From: Mucilaginibacter terrae
GTDB taxonomy: Bacteria > Bacteroidota > Bacteroidia > Sphingobacteriales > Sphingobacteriaceae
Direction: 5' to 3'
NCBI RefSeq assembly: GCF_031951985.1
Contig: NZ_JAVLVU010000001.1
Span: 1,984,001-2,048,000 of the forward strand
Length of the DNA stretch: 64,000 bases
Shown: piece after piece, positions 53,288 to 62,688 of the stretch
Numbering within the stretch: position 1 is the first letter of the stretch
Layout of the letters: each line of letters begins with the position of its first letter
The notes under the pieces: generated by a model
What the model saw: only the letters and a program-made list of their open reading frames with translations
Databases searched by the model: none
What the model was told of the DNA's origin: nothing
Position numbers and translations under genes: made by a program

Positions 53288-56017
53288 CTATTTCAACGCA
53301 CGTTCAATGGAGTGTGAACCCGAGCCCACATTGCCCACTAATATAAAATCACCTTCGGCAGTGCCCAAAATTTCTTTACCGTCCACCTTTACCTTATTGC
53401 TGTTTACACCACATTTTGGTACATAAACTTTAGCAGTAACATTCACCGGTATTTTTACCATCATTTTATAAGTACCAGCATTACGCTCCCATTTAATAGC
53501 GGTATTCCCCCTGTCGCCTGGCAATATGCCTTGCACAAATTTTAAACGGTCGCCAAAATCGAGCGGCTTAATTTCCAGTAATTCGTGCTGTGGTTTAAGT
53601 ACTTTAATGCCGAGCATGTACTGTTGCATAGCCAGTAAGCCAATAGCTCCCCATGGGTGCGAAAAGCTTTCGTCGATTTTATCGGCATCCCAGGCTTCCC
53701 AAGTCATGGTGCCGCCTTTAGTTATGATATTGGCCCAACCATCCCAATCTTTATTGGTATACAAGTCGAGCATGTGCGCCCCGTCTCCCGCCTTACCAAT
53801 AGCCTCGGGCAAGTAACGCAGCGTAACCATACCCGATGCCATTTTTAACTCCTTTATCAGCTTATAAACCGGTTGCTTATTGTTGTCAGGCACAATGCCG
53901 GTTGCATACGCATACATGTTAGCTTGTTGCGAGGCGTGGGTGCTTTGCGAAAGGTTGGTTTTTAAACCGTCGATATACACGCCATTTGAATTTAACAACT
54001 TGGCGTTCATAGCTTTTTTGATAGCATCGGCGTAGCTTGTATACGTTTGCTGGTCGGCGGTATTGCCAACGGCGACGGCAACATTGGCCATAATATCATA
54101 ATCAATATAGGCCAAAGCATCCATTACCGTACGGGTTTCAGTTTCCATGTCATAACCGTAGCGCATACTTTGCGGCCAATCAATAATACCATATTTATAA
54201 GGACCGGCACCACCTTCAAGGTTATGTATCAACCCGGTTGATTCTTTGCTGTAATTGTTTACATAATCAACCACTTTTTTAATCTTCGCATAATTGGTAG
54301 TCAAAAACTCTTTGTTGCCCGACTGCAGGTAGTAATCCCAAACCCAAATCAAATACTCCTGGGTGTAATCGGGTATGTCGCGCTTACTATCAACATTTGG
54401 GTAAACAGCATTTAACCTGCCATCAGGATAGTACTGGTCTTGTGAATCGAGGAACTCCAACAGCACGCGATGATTCATAGCGCGTTCGCCCATGGTGGTC
54501 ATGGCTGGTGGCCCCTGGTAACTGCCATCGCCTAAAAAAGCTCCCTTTTCGCGGGTTGGAGTATCAACAAAACCCTCCTGCGCACCTTGTACTAAAGAGC
54601 GTAGCTGCAGGTTCCAAACCTGGTTGAGCATGTTATCTGACGACACAAAATTTGCCTTGGTATCATCCAGTTCAAAGTGACGGGTAACAAACTGTACGTT
54701 GTCAATCGTTAAAACATTGGGCGAATTATCGACCTGGATATAGCGATAAGCCAGGTAAACCATCGGCTCGAAAACTGCCTTTTGACCGTTAAGCTTAAAA
54801 TAATAATTGAGGTTGGTACTTTGGTTGCCGCGTTTTTGAGATGCTGTGCCATCTTCATCCAGTAAGTAAGCGCCACGAATGGTCACTTCATCGCCGGCTT
54901 TGCCACCTTCAAAATTAATGTGTGGCATGCCTGCGTATATCTTTCCCAAATCGATAAGGTAGCTACCGTTTGATAGTTTTTTTACCGATACCGGCTTTAT
55001 GGTTTGTTCTTTAACCCGAGTCAAATCTGTTCGTAAAGCATTAATCCACGGGGCAACCGGCGGAGCGCCAATCTCAGCGGCAGCATCCCAGCCTTTATCA
55101 TTAAAGGTGGCGGTATTCCATCCGGGCATAGCTTTGCGCGAATCAATTTTATCAACATAACCGTTACCCTCGCCATTGCGGCGTGGCTGACCGGGCGTCC
55201 AGTAGGCGGCTTGGGTTTGTTTCCAGGTATTGTCGGTTCCGGTTATGGTTTTGCTACCGTCGGTATATTCGGTTACCATTTTTAAAATAAACCCACGACT
55301 GCCGGTAGCCCGGCCCTGCCCGCCGCCGTACCAATGCGTTAGCGCCGCAATATTGTTATCTACACCACTTTTTGCAAAACCAGTTACATCAAAAGCATTG
55401 TAATAAGCATACTGCGGATAATGGTTTGACGAACCTTTTGATACCAGCTTGCCATTAAAATATAATTCGAAATTTTGGCAGGCGGCCACGTAAACTATGG
55501 CTCTTTTAACTGCCTTATTACCTAAGCTTACGTTTCTGCGGTAGTAGGTGTAATCGTCCTTATCATCAGTGTTGCGTTTAACCCATTTGGCACCGCTCCA
55601 ATCGGCGGTGGTAAACAGACCGGTATCAAAATATGATGCTGTGGAGTATGGCCCGACCACGTTGGTTTTATCCCAGGTTCGTACCTTCCAATAATACCGG
55701 ATACCGGGTTTGAGGCTACCTATCAAATTAATATAATTTTGCATTGATGATGGCACCTTGCCACTGTCCCATACATCAGCCTTGCCGTTGCTCAAATTAA
55801 CCGTGCTGCTGGCTACCAGTATTTGGTAACTGGTTTGCACTTCATTGGCATCCACATCGTTCACATACCAGCCAAAAAAAGGCTTGCTGTTAGTACCTAT
55901 GGGGTTCACTTTATCGCAGGTGCGTAAATTAGATGGTGCACCGGGCGCAGTAGCGTATAAATTACATGCGCAGGCGGCAAGCATTGCTGTTAAAAACAAC
56001 TTGTTAAAAGGCTTCAT
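53288..56017 (-). CDS. Secreted alpha-L-rhamnosidase (GH78)
   Basis: 909 aa from MKPFNKLFLTAMLAACACN, which gives a signal peptide; a start 13 codons upstream is less likely. An N-terminal fibronectin-like domain (PFFGWYVNDVDANEVQTSYQ), then a rhamnosidase N domain, an (alpha/alpha)6 barrel with FVDTPTREKGAFLGDGSYQGP carrying the probable catalytic residues, and a C-terminal beta-sandwich. It cuts terminal L-rhamnose, for example from pectin side chains or glycosides. It is monocistronic. Confidence 0.9.
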   Translation of the reverse strand: MKPFNKLFLTAMLAACACNLYATAPGAPSNLRTCDKVNPIGTNSKPFFGWYVNDVDANEVQTSYQILVASSTVNLSNGKADVWDSGKVPSSMQNYINLIGSLKPGIRYYWKVRTWDKTNVVGPYSTASYFDTGLFTTADWSGAKWVKRNTDDKDDYTYYRRNVSLGNKAVKRAIVYVAACQNFELYFNGKLVSKGSSNHYPQYAYYNAFDVTGFAKSGVDNNIAALTHWYGGGQGRATGSRGFILKMVTEYTDGSKTITGTDNTWKQTQAAYWTPGQPRRNGEGNGYVDKIDSRKAMPGWNTATFNDKGWDAAAEIGAPPVAPWINALRTDLTRVKEQTIKPVSVKKLSNGSYLIDLGKIYAGMPHINFEGGKAGDEVTIRGAYLLDEDGTASQKRGNQSTNLNYYFKLNGQKAVFEPMVYLAYRYIQVDNSPNVLTIDNVQFVTRHFELDDTKANFVSSDNMLNQVWNLQLRSLVQGAQEGFVDTPTREKGAFLGDGSYQGPPAMTTMGERAMNHRVLLEFLDSQDQYYPDGRLNAVYPNVDSKRDIPDYTQEYLIWVWDYYLQSGNKEFLTTNYAKIKKVVDYVNNYSKESTGLIHNLEGGAGPYKYGIIDWPQSMRYGYDMETETRTVMDALAYIDYDIMANVAVAVGNTADQQTYTSYADAIKKAMNAKLLNSNGVYIDGLKTNLSQSTHASQQANMYAYATGIVPDNNKQPVYKLIKELKMASGMVTLRYLPEAIGKAGDGAHMLDLYTNKDWDGWANIITKGGTMTWEAWDADKIDESFSHPWGAIGLLAMQQYMLGIKVLKPQHELLEIKPLDFGDRLKFVQGILPGDRGNTAIKWERNAGTYKMMVKIPVNVTAKVYVPKCGVNSNKVKVDGKEILGTAEGDFILVGNVGSGSHSIERALK

Positions 56018-56156
56018 TGGGCTATAATTGGTTGGGGTTAATGCAGGGGCATACACCGTTTGTGCGATATTAGATTTAATTTAGCTAAACTAAAAAAATT
56101 ACAGGTTGCACCATGACAGTGCATTACGGATATTTACACCATCCTACCGCGCAAAC

Positions 56157-56720
56157 ATGATTGATAAAGAAACGCTCACAGCACGTCTGGCCGCACGCAG
56201 CGCCAAAAACTGGGTAAACGCCCTTTGTGCCGAATTGGAAGAGCAGGGCTTTATTCTTACCGATTTGCTGGAGCTGACCCTGCATAAAGAGGATGTGATT
56301 GCCTTTCATGCCGTTTGGCTGCTGGATACGGTTGTGGAGAACGACTTGGGCAACTATGTAGCCCACATTGAGCAGTTTACAGATTACAGCCAACGCATAA
56401 CCAACCACAGTTGCCAGCGGCATTATGCACGTATATTTATGCACTTTACCAAGGCCGCCCGCAAATCAATCCCGGTACGTAATAAACTGGCCCAAACCGA
56501 TCTGGAACCTATGGTTGAACGCTGTTTTGATTGGCTCATTGACCCCAAGGTGAAAGTGGCCGTAAAGGCATCGGCCAGCGAAGTGCTTTTTAACCTTTGC
56601 GGCCATTACGACTGGATAGCCGAGGAACTGGAAAACCAGCTCCGGTTTTTAATGCAAAACGGCAGCCCGGCAATTAATGCAACAGGCCGCCGTTTGCTTA
56701 GCGGTTTACAAAAACGTTAG
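56157..56720 (+). CDS. HEAT-like helical protein of unknown function
   Basis: 187 aa from MIDKETLTARL; a TTG start 17 codons earlier is possible but less likely. It is all-helical, with repeats such as DLLELTLHKEDVIAFHAVWLLDTVVEN and SASEVLFNLCGHYDWIAEEL (outline) that suggest HEAT/ARM-type solenoid units. There is no signal peptide. It is 8 bp from the convergent next gene. Confidence 0.6.
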   Translation: MIDKETLTARLAARSAKNWVNALCAELEEQGFILTDLLELTLHKEDVIAFHAVWLLDTVVENDLGNYVAHIEQFTDYSQRITNHSCQRHYARIFMHFTKAARKSIPVRNKLAQTDLEPMVERCFDWLIDPKVKVAVKASASEVLFNLCGHYDWIAEELENQLRFLMQNGSPAINATGRRLLSGLQKR

Positions 56721-56727
56721 TTTTTTG

Positions 56728-57078
56728 TTATTCTTTCGGGCGATCTTCACCGTGCAGATTATCGCTTACCTGGTGATGGTGAAGTTTGGCCTCGATAGCC
56801 GAGGTGCTGGTATTGGCATAGGTACCGTAAGCATCCACTAAAACCCCTTTCAGGTTGTACTTTGCCGATGATATTGCGTAAACAATTGACATATCTGAAG
56901 GGTTGCTTGGACCCTCGAAACGAAAAAACTCATCTACTTCAAAGTCTTCGGCGTGCATTTGAACATTGTTGCTTTTATCATCTATAGTTTCGCCATTATC
57001 CTCAAAACTAAGGTTGGCGGTATATCCTCTTTGCATCAGGTCGTTAGTGGCATCCACTAAGGTCTCATAATTTTTCAT
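56728..57078 (-). CDS. Small conserved hypothetical protein (often mislabelled PRPP synthetase)
   Basis: 116 aa. It begins MKNYETLVDATNDLMQRGYT and has FEVDEFFRFEGPSNPSDMSIVYAI and KGVLVDAYGTYA (outline). Similar Bacteroidota proteins are sometimes called phosphoribosylpyrophosphate synthetase, but the PRPP-binding loop and the required length are absent. The C-terminus is His/acid-rich. Function unknown. Confidence 0.65.
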   Translation of the reverse strand: MKNYETLVDATNDLMQRGYTANLSFEDNGETIDDKSNNVQMHAEDFEVDEFFRFEGPSNPSDMSIVYAISSAKYNLKGVLVDAYGTYANTSTSAIEAKLHHHQVSDNLHGEDRPKE

Positions 57079-57179
57079 GGTAGTATTTATTTAGTGTTTA
57101 AGTTAATTTTCTAAAGCAGTAATATAATTAGCTGCTGGTGTATTAACCAATGCGCGGGTAAAGTTGTTTTGTTTTAGTG

Positions 57180-57239
57180 AAGAAGTCTATAGTCGAAATT
57201 TTGCTGTGGCGATGTTGCTTAATTATTTCGAGACTTCTT
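57180..57239. repeat. Bulged palindrome between divergent genes
   Basis: AAGAAGTCT pairs with AGACTTCTT (9 bp), then a 5-nt one-sided bulge, then CGAAAT pairs with ATTTCG (6 bp), around a 25-nt loop. It lies about 145 bp before the M14 gene. Confidence 0.5.
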
Positions 57240-57382
57240 TCCTACTCGCGGCTAATGATTATTCACTATGTACTACGGTCCATGAACCACCCCTTTCCAC
57301 TCTATCTACAAAAAAGTTACATCTAACACATTGACTTTTAATTTAAATTAGGCAACTAAACTATTACTCTTAAACAATCCTG

Positions 57383-60106
57383 ATGAAAGTAAAACTACTC
57401 AGTACGTTAGCCGTTGCCATGTGGCTAACAACGGCAGTACAGGCGCAGCAGGTACCATCGCCTAAAGACCATTTTGGTTTTAATATTGGCGATGATTACA
57501 GCCTGGCCACCTACACGCAAACAGAGGCTTATTTTAAAAAGCTGTCGGCATCTCCCCGCACCAAACTGGTTGATATTGGCTTAACCGAAGAAGGCCGCCA
57601 CCAATGGATGCTCATCGTATCTTCTCCCGAAAACATTAATAACCTGGAGAAGTACAAAGAAATTTCACGCAAGTTGGCCCGCGCCGAAGACCTGACCGAC
57701 GCGCAGGCTAAACAACTGGCCGCACAAGGTAAAGCCATTGTTTGGATTGATGGCGGCTTACACGCTACCGAAACCGTAGGTACCCACCAGTTAATTGAAA
57801 CCGCCTACGAACTGGTGAGCCGTAACGACGACGAAACCAAGCGCATATTAGATGGTGCCATTATGCTGTTAGTACACGCTAACCCTGATGGGCAGGAGCT
57901 GGTATCGAGCTGGTACATGGGCCAGAAAGATCCGGTTAAGCGTAACATGAACATTCCGCGCCTGTATGAAAAATACATTGGGCATGATAACAACCGCGAC
58001 TTTTATATGATGAATATGAAAGAATCGCAGAACATTACCCGTCAGCAATTTTTGGAGTGGTTTCCGCAGATTGTGTACAACCACCACCAAACCGGTCCTG
58101 CAGGCTCTGTAGTTGCAGGTCCGCCATATCGCGATCCTTTTAACTACGTATACGACCCGCTGCTGGTAACCAGTATTGACGCCTTAGGTGCCGCCATGAG
58201 CAGCCGCCTTAACGCCGAAGACAAACCGGGTTACACCGAGCGCAACGGCACCAGTTTTTCTACCTGGTGGAACGGTGGCTTACGTACAACAACCTACTTT
58301 CACAACATGGTGGGTTTGTTAACCGAAATTATTGGCAGCCCTACCCCATCGAGCGTACCGTTAGTACCCGAGCGTTTAATTCCGAGCAGCAATACCCCGT
58401 TCCCGGTTACACCGCGTGAATGGCATTACAAGCAGTCGATCGACTATTCATTATCGTTAAACTATGCGGTAATGGGTTATGCGGTACGCCAGCGCGACCA
58501 GATGTTGTACAATATGTATGTAATGGGTAAAAACTCTATTACCCGTGGCGGTAAAGACAACTGGACCTTATCACCTAAACGTGCCGATTCTATTAATGCA
58601 GCTTATAAAAAAGACCAACCGGCTACCGGCAATACCGCTGGCGGAGGCCGTGGCTTTGGCTTTGGCGGCGTACCTGTTAAATATTATGATCAGGTATTGA
58701 AAGATCCAAGCCTGCGCGATCCGCGTGGTTATATTATTCCTGCCAATCAAAGCGACTTCCCTACGGCGGTTAAATTTGTAAACGCGTTGATAAGAGCCGG
58801 TTTGGTTATTCAAAAAGCTACTGCCGATTTTAAAGTTAACGGTGTAAGCTACCCTGCCGGTTCGTACATTGTTAAAACCGATCAGGCTTTCCGTCCGCAT
58901 ATACTGGATATGTTTGAGCCGCAAGATCACCCTAACGATTTTCAATACCCCGGGGGGCCTCCTATCCGCCCTTATGATAACGCCGGCTGGACACTCGCTT
59001 ACCAAATGGGCGTTAAATTCGACCGTTTGTTGGATGGTTTTGATGGTCCGTTTGCCCGTGTTCCTTACGGTCAGTTACAAACACCTCCTGCCCAGCCTGT
59101 GGCTGCAACAGCAAAAGGTTATGTAATTAGCTCAAGCATCAACAACGCTTTTACTTTAGTTAATGATCTGCTTAAAACCGGTGCCGAAGTTTACCGCGTA
59201 CCTGCCGATAATGGTGCATTTTACATCCCTGCATCAGCTCAGGCTAAAGCCGTATTTGAAAAAAGCACTCCATTAGGTATTAAAACCACTGCAGTAAGCA
59301 AAACCCCTAAGGGTGCTGTTAAAATGTCCAAACTACGCATTGGTTTATGGGATACTTACGGCGGTTCAATTCCTTCGGGTTGGGTACGCTGGATGTTTGA
59401 GCAGCAGCACTTTGATTTTGAGCGCGTATATGCGCAGGAAATTGATGGCGGCAACCTGAAAAGTAAATTTGATGTGCTGCTATTTGTAGGCGGCGCAATT
59501 CCATCTGCTAATCCTCGTGCGGGTGGCTTTGGCGAGTTTGGCGGTCGTGGCGGAGCCAATCCTGAAGAACTTCCGGCCGAATACCGTTCACAAACCGGCC
59601 GTATTACTGCCGATAAATCTATTCCTCAACTAAAAGCATTTTTAGAGGCAGGCGGCAGCATTGTTACCATTGGCAGCAGCGCTAACCTGGCATATCAGCT
59701 TAAATTACCGGTAAGCAATGCCCTCAGCGAAACCGTTAACGGCCAGGAGCGCCCGATAAGTGGCGACAAATTTTACATTCCGGGCAGTGTGCTAACCGTA
59801 ACTTATGATACTGCACAACCTGCTAACTGGGGTATGGCCCAAACCGGCGATGTAATGTTTGACAGCAGCCCTGCTTTCAAAATTAACGATGCCAGCATTA
59901 AGCCATTGGCTACCTATACCACCGATAAGCCATTGCGCAGCGGTTGGGCCTGGGGACAAAAATATTTGAAAGGTACTGCAGCTTCGTTTGTTGCTCCGGT
60001 AGGCGCAGGCAAACTATATGTGTTCGGTCCCGAAATTACTTTCCGCTCACAAGCTCACGGTACATTCCGTTCATTATTTAACCAGCTATACGCAACGGGT
60101 AAATAA
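57383..60106 (+). CDS. Secreted M14 zinc carboxypeptidase
   Basis: 907 aa with a signal peptide (cleavage near VQA-Q). The zinc site GGLHATE (about H126/E129), NPDGQE, and a later His in YNHHQTGP, with the catalytic Glu in GLLTEIIGSP. This is the long M14 type common in Bacteroidota. Residues beyond about 560 form an extra domain with LRIGLWDTYGGSIPSGWVRW and a Rossmann/GATase-like FDVLLFVGG. It digests peptides at their C-terminus, outside the cytoplasm. Substrate unknown. Confidence 0.9.
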   Translation: MKVKLLSTLAVAMWLTTAVQAQQVPSPKDHFGFNIGDDYSLATYTQTEAYFKKLSASPRTKLVDIGLTEEGRHQWMLIVSSPENINNLEKYKEISRKLARAEDLTDAQAKQLAAQGKAIVWIDGGLHATETVGTHQLIETAYELVSRNDDETKRILDGAIMLLVHANPDGQELVSSWYMGQKDPVKRNMNIPRLYEKYIGHDNNRDFYMMNMKESQNITRQQFLEWFPQIVYNHHQTGPAGSVVAGPPYRDPFNYVYDPLLVTSIDALGAAMSSRLNAEDKPGYTERNGTSFSTWWNGGLRTTTYFHNMVGLLTEIIGSPTPSSVPLVPERLIPSSNTPFPVTPREWHYKQSIDYSLSLNYAVMGYAVRQRDQMLYNMYVMGKNSITRGGKDNWTLSPKRADSINAAYKKDQPATGNTAGGGRGFGFGGVPVKYYDQVLKDPSLRDPRGYIIPANQSDFPTAVKFVNALIRAGLVIQKATADFKVNGVSYPAGSYIVKTDQAFRPHILDMFEPQDHPNDFQYPGGPPIRPYDNAGWTLAYQMGVKFDRLLDGFDGPFARVPYGQLQTPPAQPVAATAKGYVISSSINNAFTLVNDLLKTGAEVYRVPADNGAFYIPASAQAKAVFEKSTPLGIKTTAVSKTPKGAVKMSKLRIGLWDTYGGSIPSGWVRWMFEQQHFDFERVYAQEIDGGNLKSKFDVLLFVGGAIPSANPRAGGFGEFGGRGGANPEELPAEYRSQTGRITADKSIPQLKAFLEAGGSIVTIGSSANLAYQLKLPVSNALSETVNGQERPISGDKFYIPGSVLTVTYDTAQPANWGMAQTGDVMFDSSPAFKINDASIKPLATYTTDKPLRSGWAWGQKYLKGTAASFVAPVGAGKLYVFGPEITFRSQAHGTFRSLFNQLYATGK

Positions 60107-60127
60107 CAATACAGTTAATGCATATTT

Positions 60128-60166
60128 AAAGAGAGGTCAACCTAAAAATTGTCCTCTCTTTTTATT
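60128..60166 (+). terminator. Terminator after M14 gene
   Basis: AAAGAGAGG pairs with CCTCTCTTT (9 bp) and is followed by more T. Confidence 0.85.
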
Positions 60167-60240
60167 TAAAGCAAGCTTTGGCACAAGCTTTGTATGTTTT
60201 GATTAGTAATGTGAGAGTGATAATAGATGAAGATGAGGGG

Positions 60241-60270
60241 CAGCCATGTAATATACATGGCTGTTTTTTT
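60241..60270 (+). terminator. Second, orphan terminator-like hairpin
   Basis: A perfect 10-bp stem CAGCCATGTA / TACATGGCTG with a 3-nt loop and seven T. It stands about 75 bp beyond the M14 terminator with no ORF between. Confidence 0.75.
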
Positions 60271-60282
60271 ATGTAGTCACAT

Positions 60283-60350
60283 AGCCCCCTCTAAATCTCT
60301 CCGCCTAAGGCGTAAGACTTTAAGAATGCCCTCGCCTCATGAGGAGGGTT
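60283..60350. repeat. Decayed family F repeat
   Basis: GCCCCCTCTAAATCTCTCCG, then a central TTAAGAATGCC, then CTCATGAGGAGGGTT. It is a degenerate version of the copy at 23552. Confidence 0.55.
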
Positions 60351-60398
60351 GAGTAGAGCTACATTTACATACAAGCCCGCATATTTACAATTTAGTTT

Positions 60399-60406
60399 TA
60401 CATTTG
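60399..60406 (+). promoter_or_regulatory. -7 box of cca
   Basis: TACATTTG, perfect TAnnTTTG, 35 bp before the ATG. Confidence 0.5.
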
Positions 60407-60441
60407 CGGCTTATTTCAAATAGAATTACATATTCGTAAAC

Positions 60442-61854
60442 ATGAAGCAGCACTTGCAACATCCTGTATTTAAAACCATAGCTCATGTGGCAACACAGCA
60501 GCAGGTGCAGGCGTATGCAATAGGTGGCTTTGTACGCGATATTTTTCTTAACCGCCCCTCTAAAGATATTGATATTGTAGTAGTGGGCAACGGTATCGAC
60601 TTTGCCGAAGCCGTTGGAAAAAAGCTCAATGTAAAGGTATCGGTATTTAAAAGCTTTGGTACGGCCATGCTTAAATATCAGGATGTTGAGGTTGAGTTTG
60701 TTGGCGCACGCAAAGAATCATACCGGGCACAATCGCGCAAGCCGCTGGTTGAAAACGGGACTCTTGAAGATGATCAGAAACGCCGCGATTTCACCATCAA
60801 TGCCCTGGCCATTGCCCTAACCGGCAACGAGTACGGCGAGTTGATAGATCCGTTTGGCGGCATGGCCGATATGGAGAATAAACTCATCCGTACACCTCTA
60901 AATCCCGAAGAAACATTTTCAGACGACCCCCTGCGCATGATGAGGGCCATCAGGTTTGCCTCACAGCTTAATTTTATTATTGATGATGTGGCTGTTGAAG
61001 CTATCAAACTCAATAAAGAACGTATTAAAATAGTATCGCAGGAACGTATTACTGATGAACTGAATAAAATTATCCTCTCCCCTCAGCCATCCATAGGTTT
61101 TAAGTATTTATTAGATACCGGCCTGCTGCACATTATATTTCCGCAAATGGCAGCCTTACATGGGGTTGATGTGGTTAACGGGCGGGGGCATAAAGATAAT
61201 TTTTATCATACCTTACAGGTGCTTGATAATATATCGGCCACCACAACCGACCTTTGGTTACGCTGGAGCGCCATTTTACATGATATAGCCAAACCAGCCA
61301 CCAAACGCTTTGAACCCGGCCACGGCTGGACCTTTCACGGACATGAAGATAAGGGCGCGCGCTGGGTGCCTAAGCTATTTGGCCAGTTAAAACTACCGCT
61401 AAACGAGAAGATGAAGTTTGTACAAAAACTGGTACAACTACACATGCGGCCCATAGTTTTAACGCAGGAAATTGTTACCGACTCGGCCGTACGCCGCTTG
61501 CTGTTTGAGGCTGGTGATGATATTGAAAGCCTGATGCTGTTGTGCAAAGCAGACATTACCACCAAAAATGAGTACAAAATAAAAAAGTACCGCCAGAACT
61601 TTGAGCTGGTTCAGCAAAAACTCAAAGATGTTGAAGAGCGCGATAAAGTAAGAAACTGGCAGCCCCCGGTTACAGGTAACGATATTATGATAATTTTTGG
61701 CCTAAAAGAAGGGCGCGAAGTAGGCATTATTAAGAGTAAGATACGCGAAGCTATACTGGAGGGCGAAATACCTAACACTTATGAAGCAGCAATGCAGTTC
61801 ACAATTCAAAAAGGTGAAGAACTTGGCTTAAAAGTTGTGGCAAACACAAAATAA
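60442..61854 (+). CDS. cca: CCA tRNA nucleotidyltransferase with HD domain
   Basis: 470 aa. The nucleotidyltransferase head has GGFVRDIF (about 28-35) and the DxD metal pair in DIDIVV. The RRDFTINALA motif is next, then the ATP/CTP-selecting DDPLRMMRAIRFA. The C-terminal HD domain shows HTLQVL and ILHDIAKP (HD pair). It adds or repairs the 3' CCA of tRNAs, which fits the tRNA gene here that lacks an encoded CCA. Confidence 0.95.
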   Translation: MKQHLQHPVFKTIAHVATQQQVQAYAIGGFVRDIFLNRPSKDIDIVVVGNGIDFAEAVGKKLNVKVSVFKSFGTAMLKYQDVEVEFVGARKESYRAQSRKPLVENGTLEDDQKRRDFTINALAIALTGNEYGELIDPFGGMADMENKLIRTPLNPEETFSDDPLRMMRAIRFASQLNFIIDDVAVEAIKLNKERIKIVSQERITDELNKIILSPQPSIGFKYLLDTGLLHIIFPQMAALHGVDVVNGRGHKDNFYHTLQVLDNISATTTDLWLRWSAILHDIAKPATKRFEPGHGWTFHGHEDKGARWVPKLFGQLKLPLNEKMKFVQKLVQLHMRPIVLTQEIVTDSAVRRLLFEAGDDIESLMLLCKADITTKNEYKIKKYRQNFELVQQKLKDVEERDKVRNWQPPVTGNDIMIIFGLKEGREVGIIKSKIREAILEGEIPNTYEAAMQFTIQKGEELGLKVVANTK

Positions 61855-61898
61855 TTTAAAAACTGTATTTTTACACTATAAATCAACCTATATATAAA

Positions 61899-62561
61899 AT
61901 GGCACTATACCGTTTCAGGGTAACATTTGAGGATTACGATGACATTAGCAGGGAAGTAGATATTAAATCAACCCATACTTTTGCCGATCTGCATCAGGCT
62001 ATTCATCAGTCAATTGGCTACAACCCTGATTATTCTTCATCTTTTTACATCAGTAACGATCAATGGACTAAAGGCGAAGAAATTGCTTTTAAACCCAGCG
62101 AACGTAAGATTAGCCGTGGTGTTGCATTGATGGAAAACTCAAAACTAAGCAGCTTTATTGATGATCCGCACCAAAAGTTTTATTACACTTCAAACTTTGA
62201 TCGTCCGTTTGATTTTCATGTTGAACTGGTTAAAATACTGGATGAAACTCCGGGGGTAACTTATCCGGCTACGGTAAAAACCACTGGTGAGGCACCAAAA
62301 CAGTTTGGTAATGTATATACCCCTACTGCCGAAACTGCAGTGGCAGCCGAAGATTTTGATTTTTTAAACGAGGTTGAATTTAACCCTGAAGATGCCGAGG
62401 ACTTTAGCGAGGTAACCGAAACCGGCGCTGCGGTAAGTGATCACGATGAAGATGAAGCTCATGATGAGGAAGATGAATTTGGCGGTGAGTTTTCGGACAA
62501 TGAAGGCTTTGACGACGATGACCATAGCGGCAGCCGAGGCAGAGGTGGAGATGATTATTAA
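61899..62561 (+). CDS. Plasmid pRiA4b ORF-3-like protein with acidic tail
   Basis: 220 aa. The first 100 residues (LYRFRVTFEDYDDISREVDI, then TFADLHQAIHQSIGY and a SFYISNDQW) match the pRiA4b ORF-3 / IS1096 passenger family, which has a small beta-grasp-like fold. The last 50 residues are strongly acidic (HDEDEAHDEEDEFGGEF, then DDDDHSGSRGRGGDDY). The family name comes from mobile DNA, but there is no transposase near. Function unknown. Confidence 0.78.
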   Translation: MALYRFRVTFEDYDDISREVDIKSTHTFADLHQAIHQSIGYNPDYSSSFYISNDQWTKGEEIAFKPSERKISRGVALMENSKLSSFIDDPHQKFYYTSNFDRPFDFHVELVKILDETPGVTYPATVKTTGEAPKQFGNVYTPTAETAVAAEDFDFLNEVEFNPEDAEDFSEVTETGAAVSDHDEDEAHDEEDEFGGEFSDNEGFDDDDHSGSRGRGGDDY

Positions 62562-62588
62562 TTAATTTTTCAATAACTACATACTAAA

Positions 62589-62670
62589 TGTCATCTCGAA
62601 CGATAGTGAGAGATCTTAGCAAAGCGGTTAATTCTGCATCTAAGATCTTTCGTTATCAATCGAAATGACA
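62589..62670. repeat. Repeat family A, complete palindromic copy
   Basis: Arms TGTCATCTCGAACGATAGTG(AGAGATCTT) and (AAGATCTTTC)GTTATCAATCGAAATGACA are imperfectly complementary over about 29 bp. It lies between the acidic-tail gene and miaA. Confidence 0.7.
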
Positions 62671-62688
62671 TTTTTATTTTGATACTAT

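Noticed and set aside
56728..57078. Phosphoribosylpyrophosphate synthetase
   Set aside because: Far too short and no PRPP-binding motif; the label seems to be an inherited misannotation.
61899..62561. Evidence for a transposon or plasmid segment
   Set aside because: The family name derives from mobile DNA, but there are no transposase, inverted ends or base-composition shift here.
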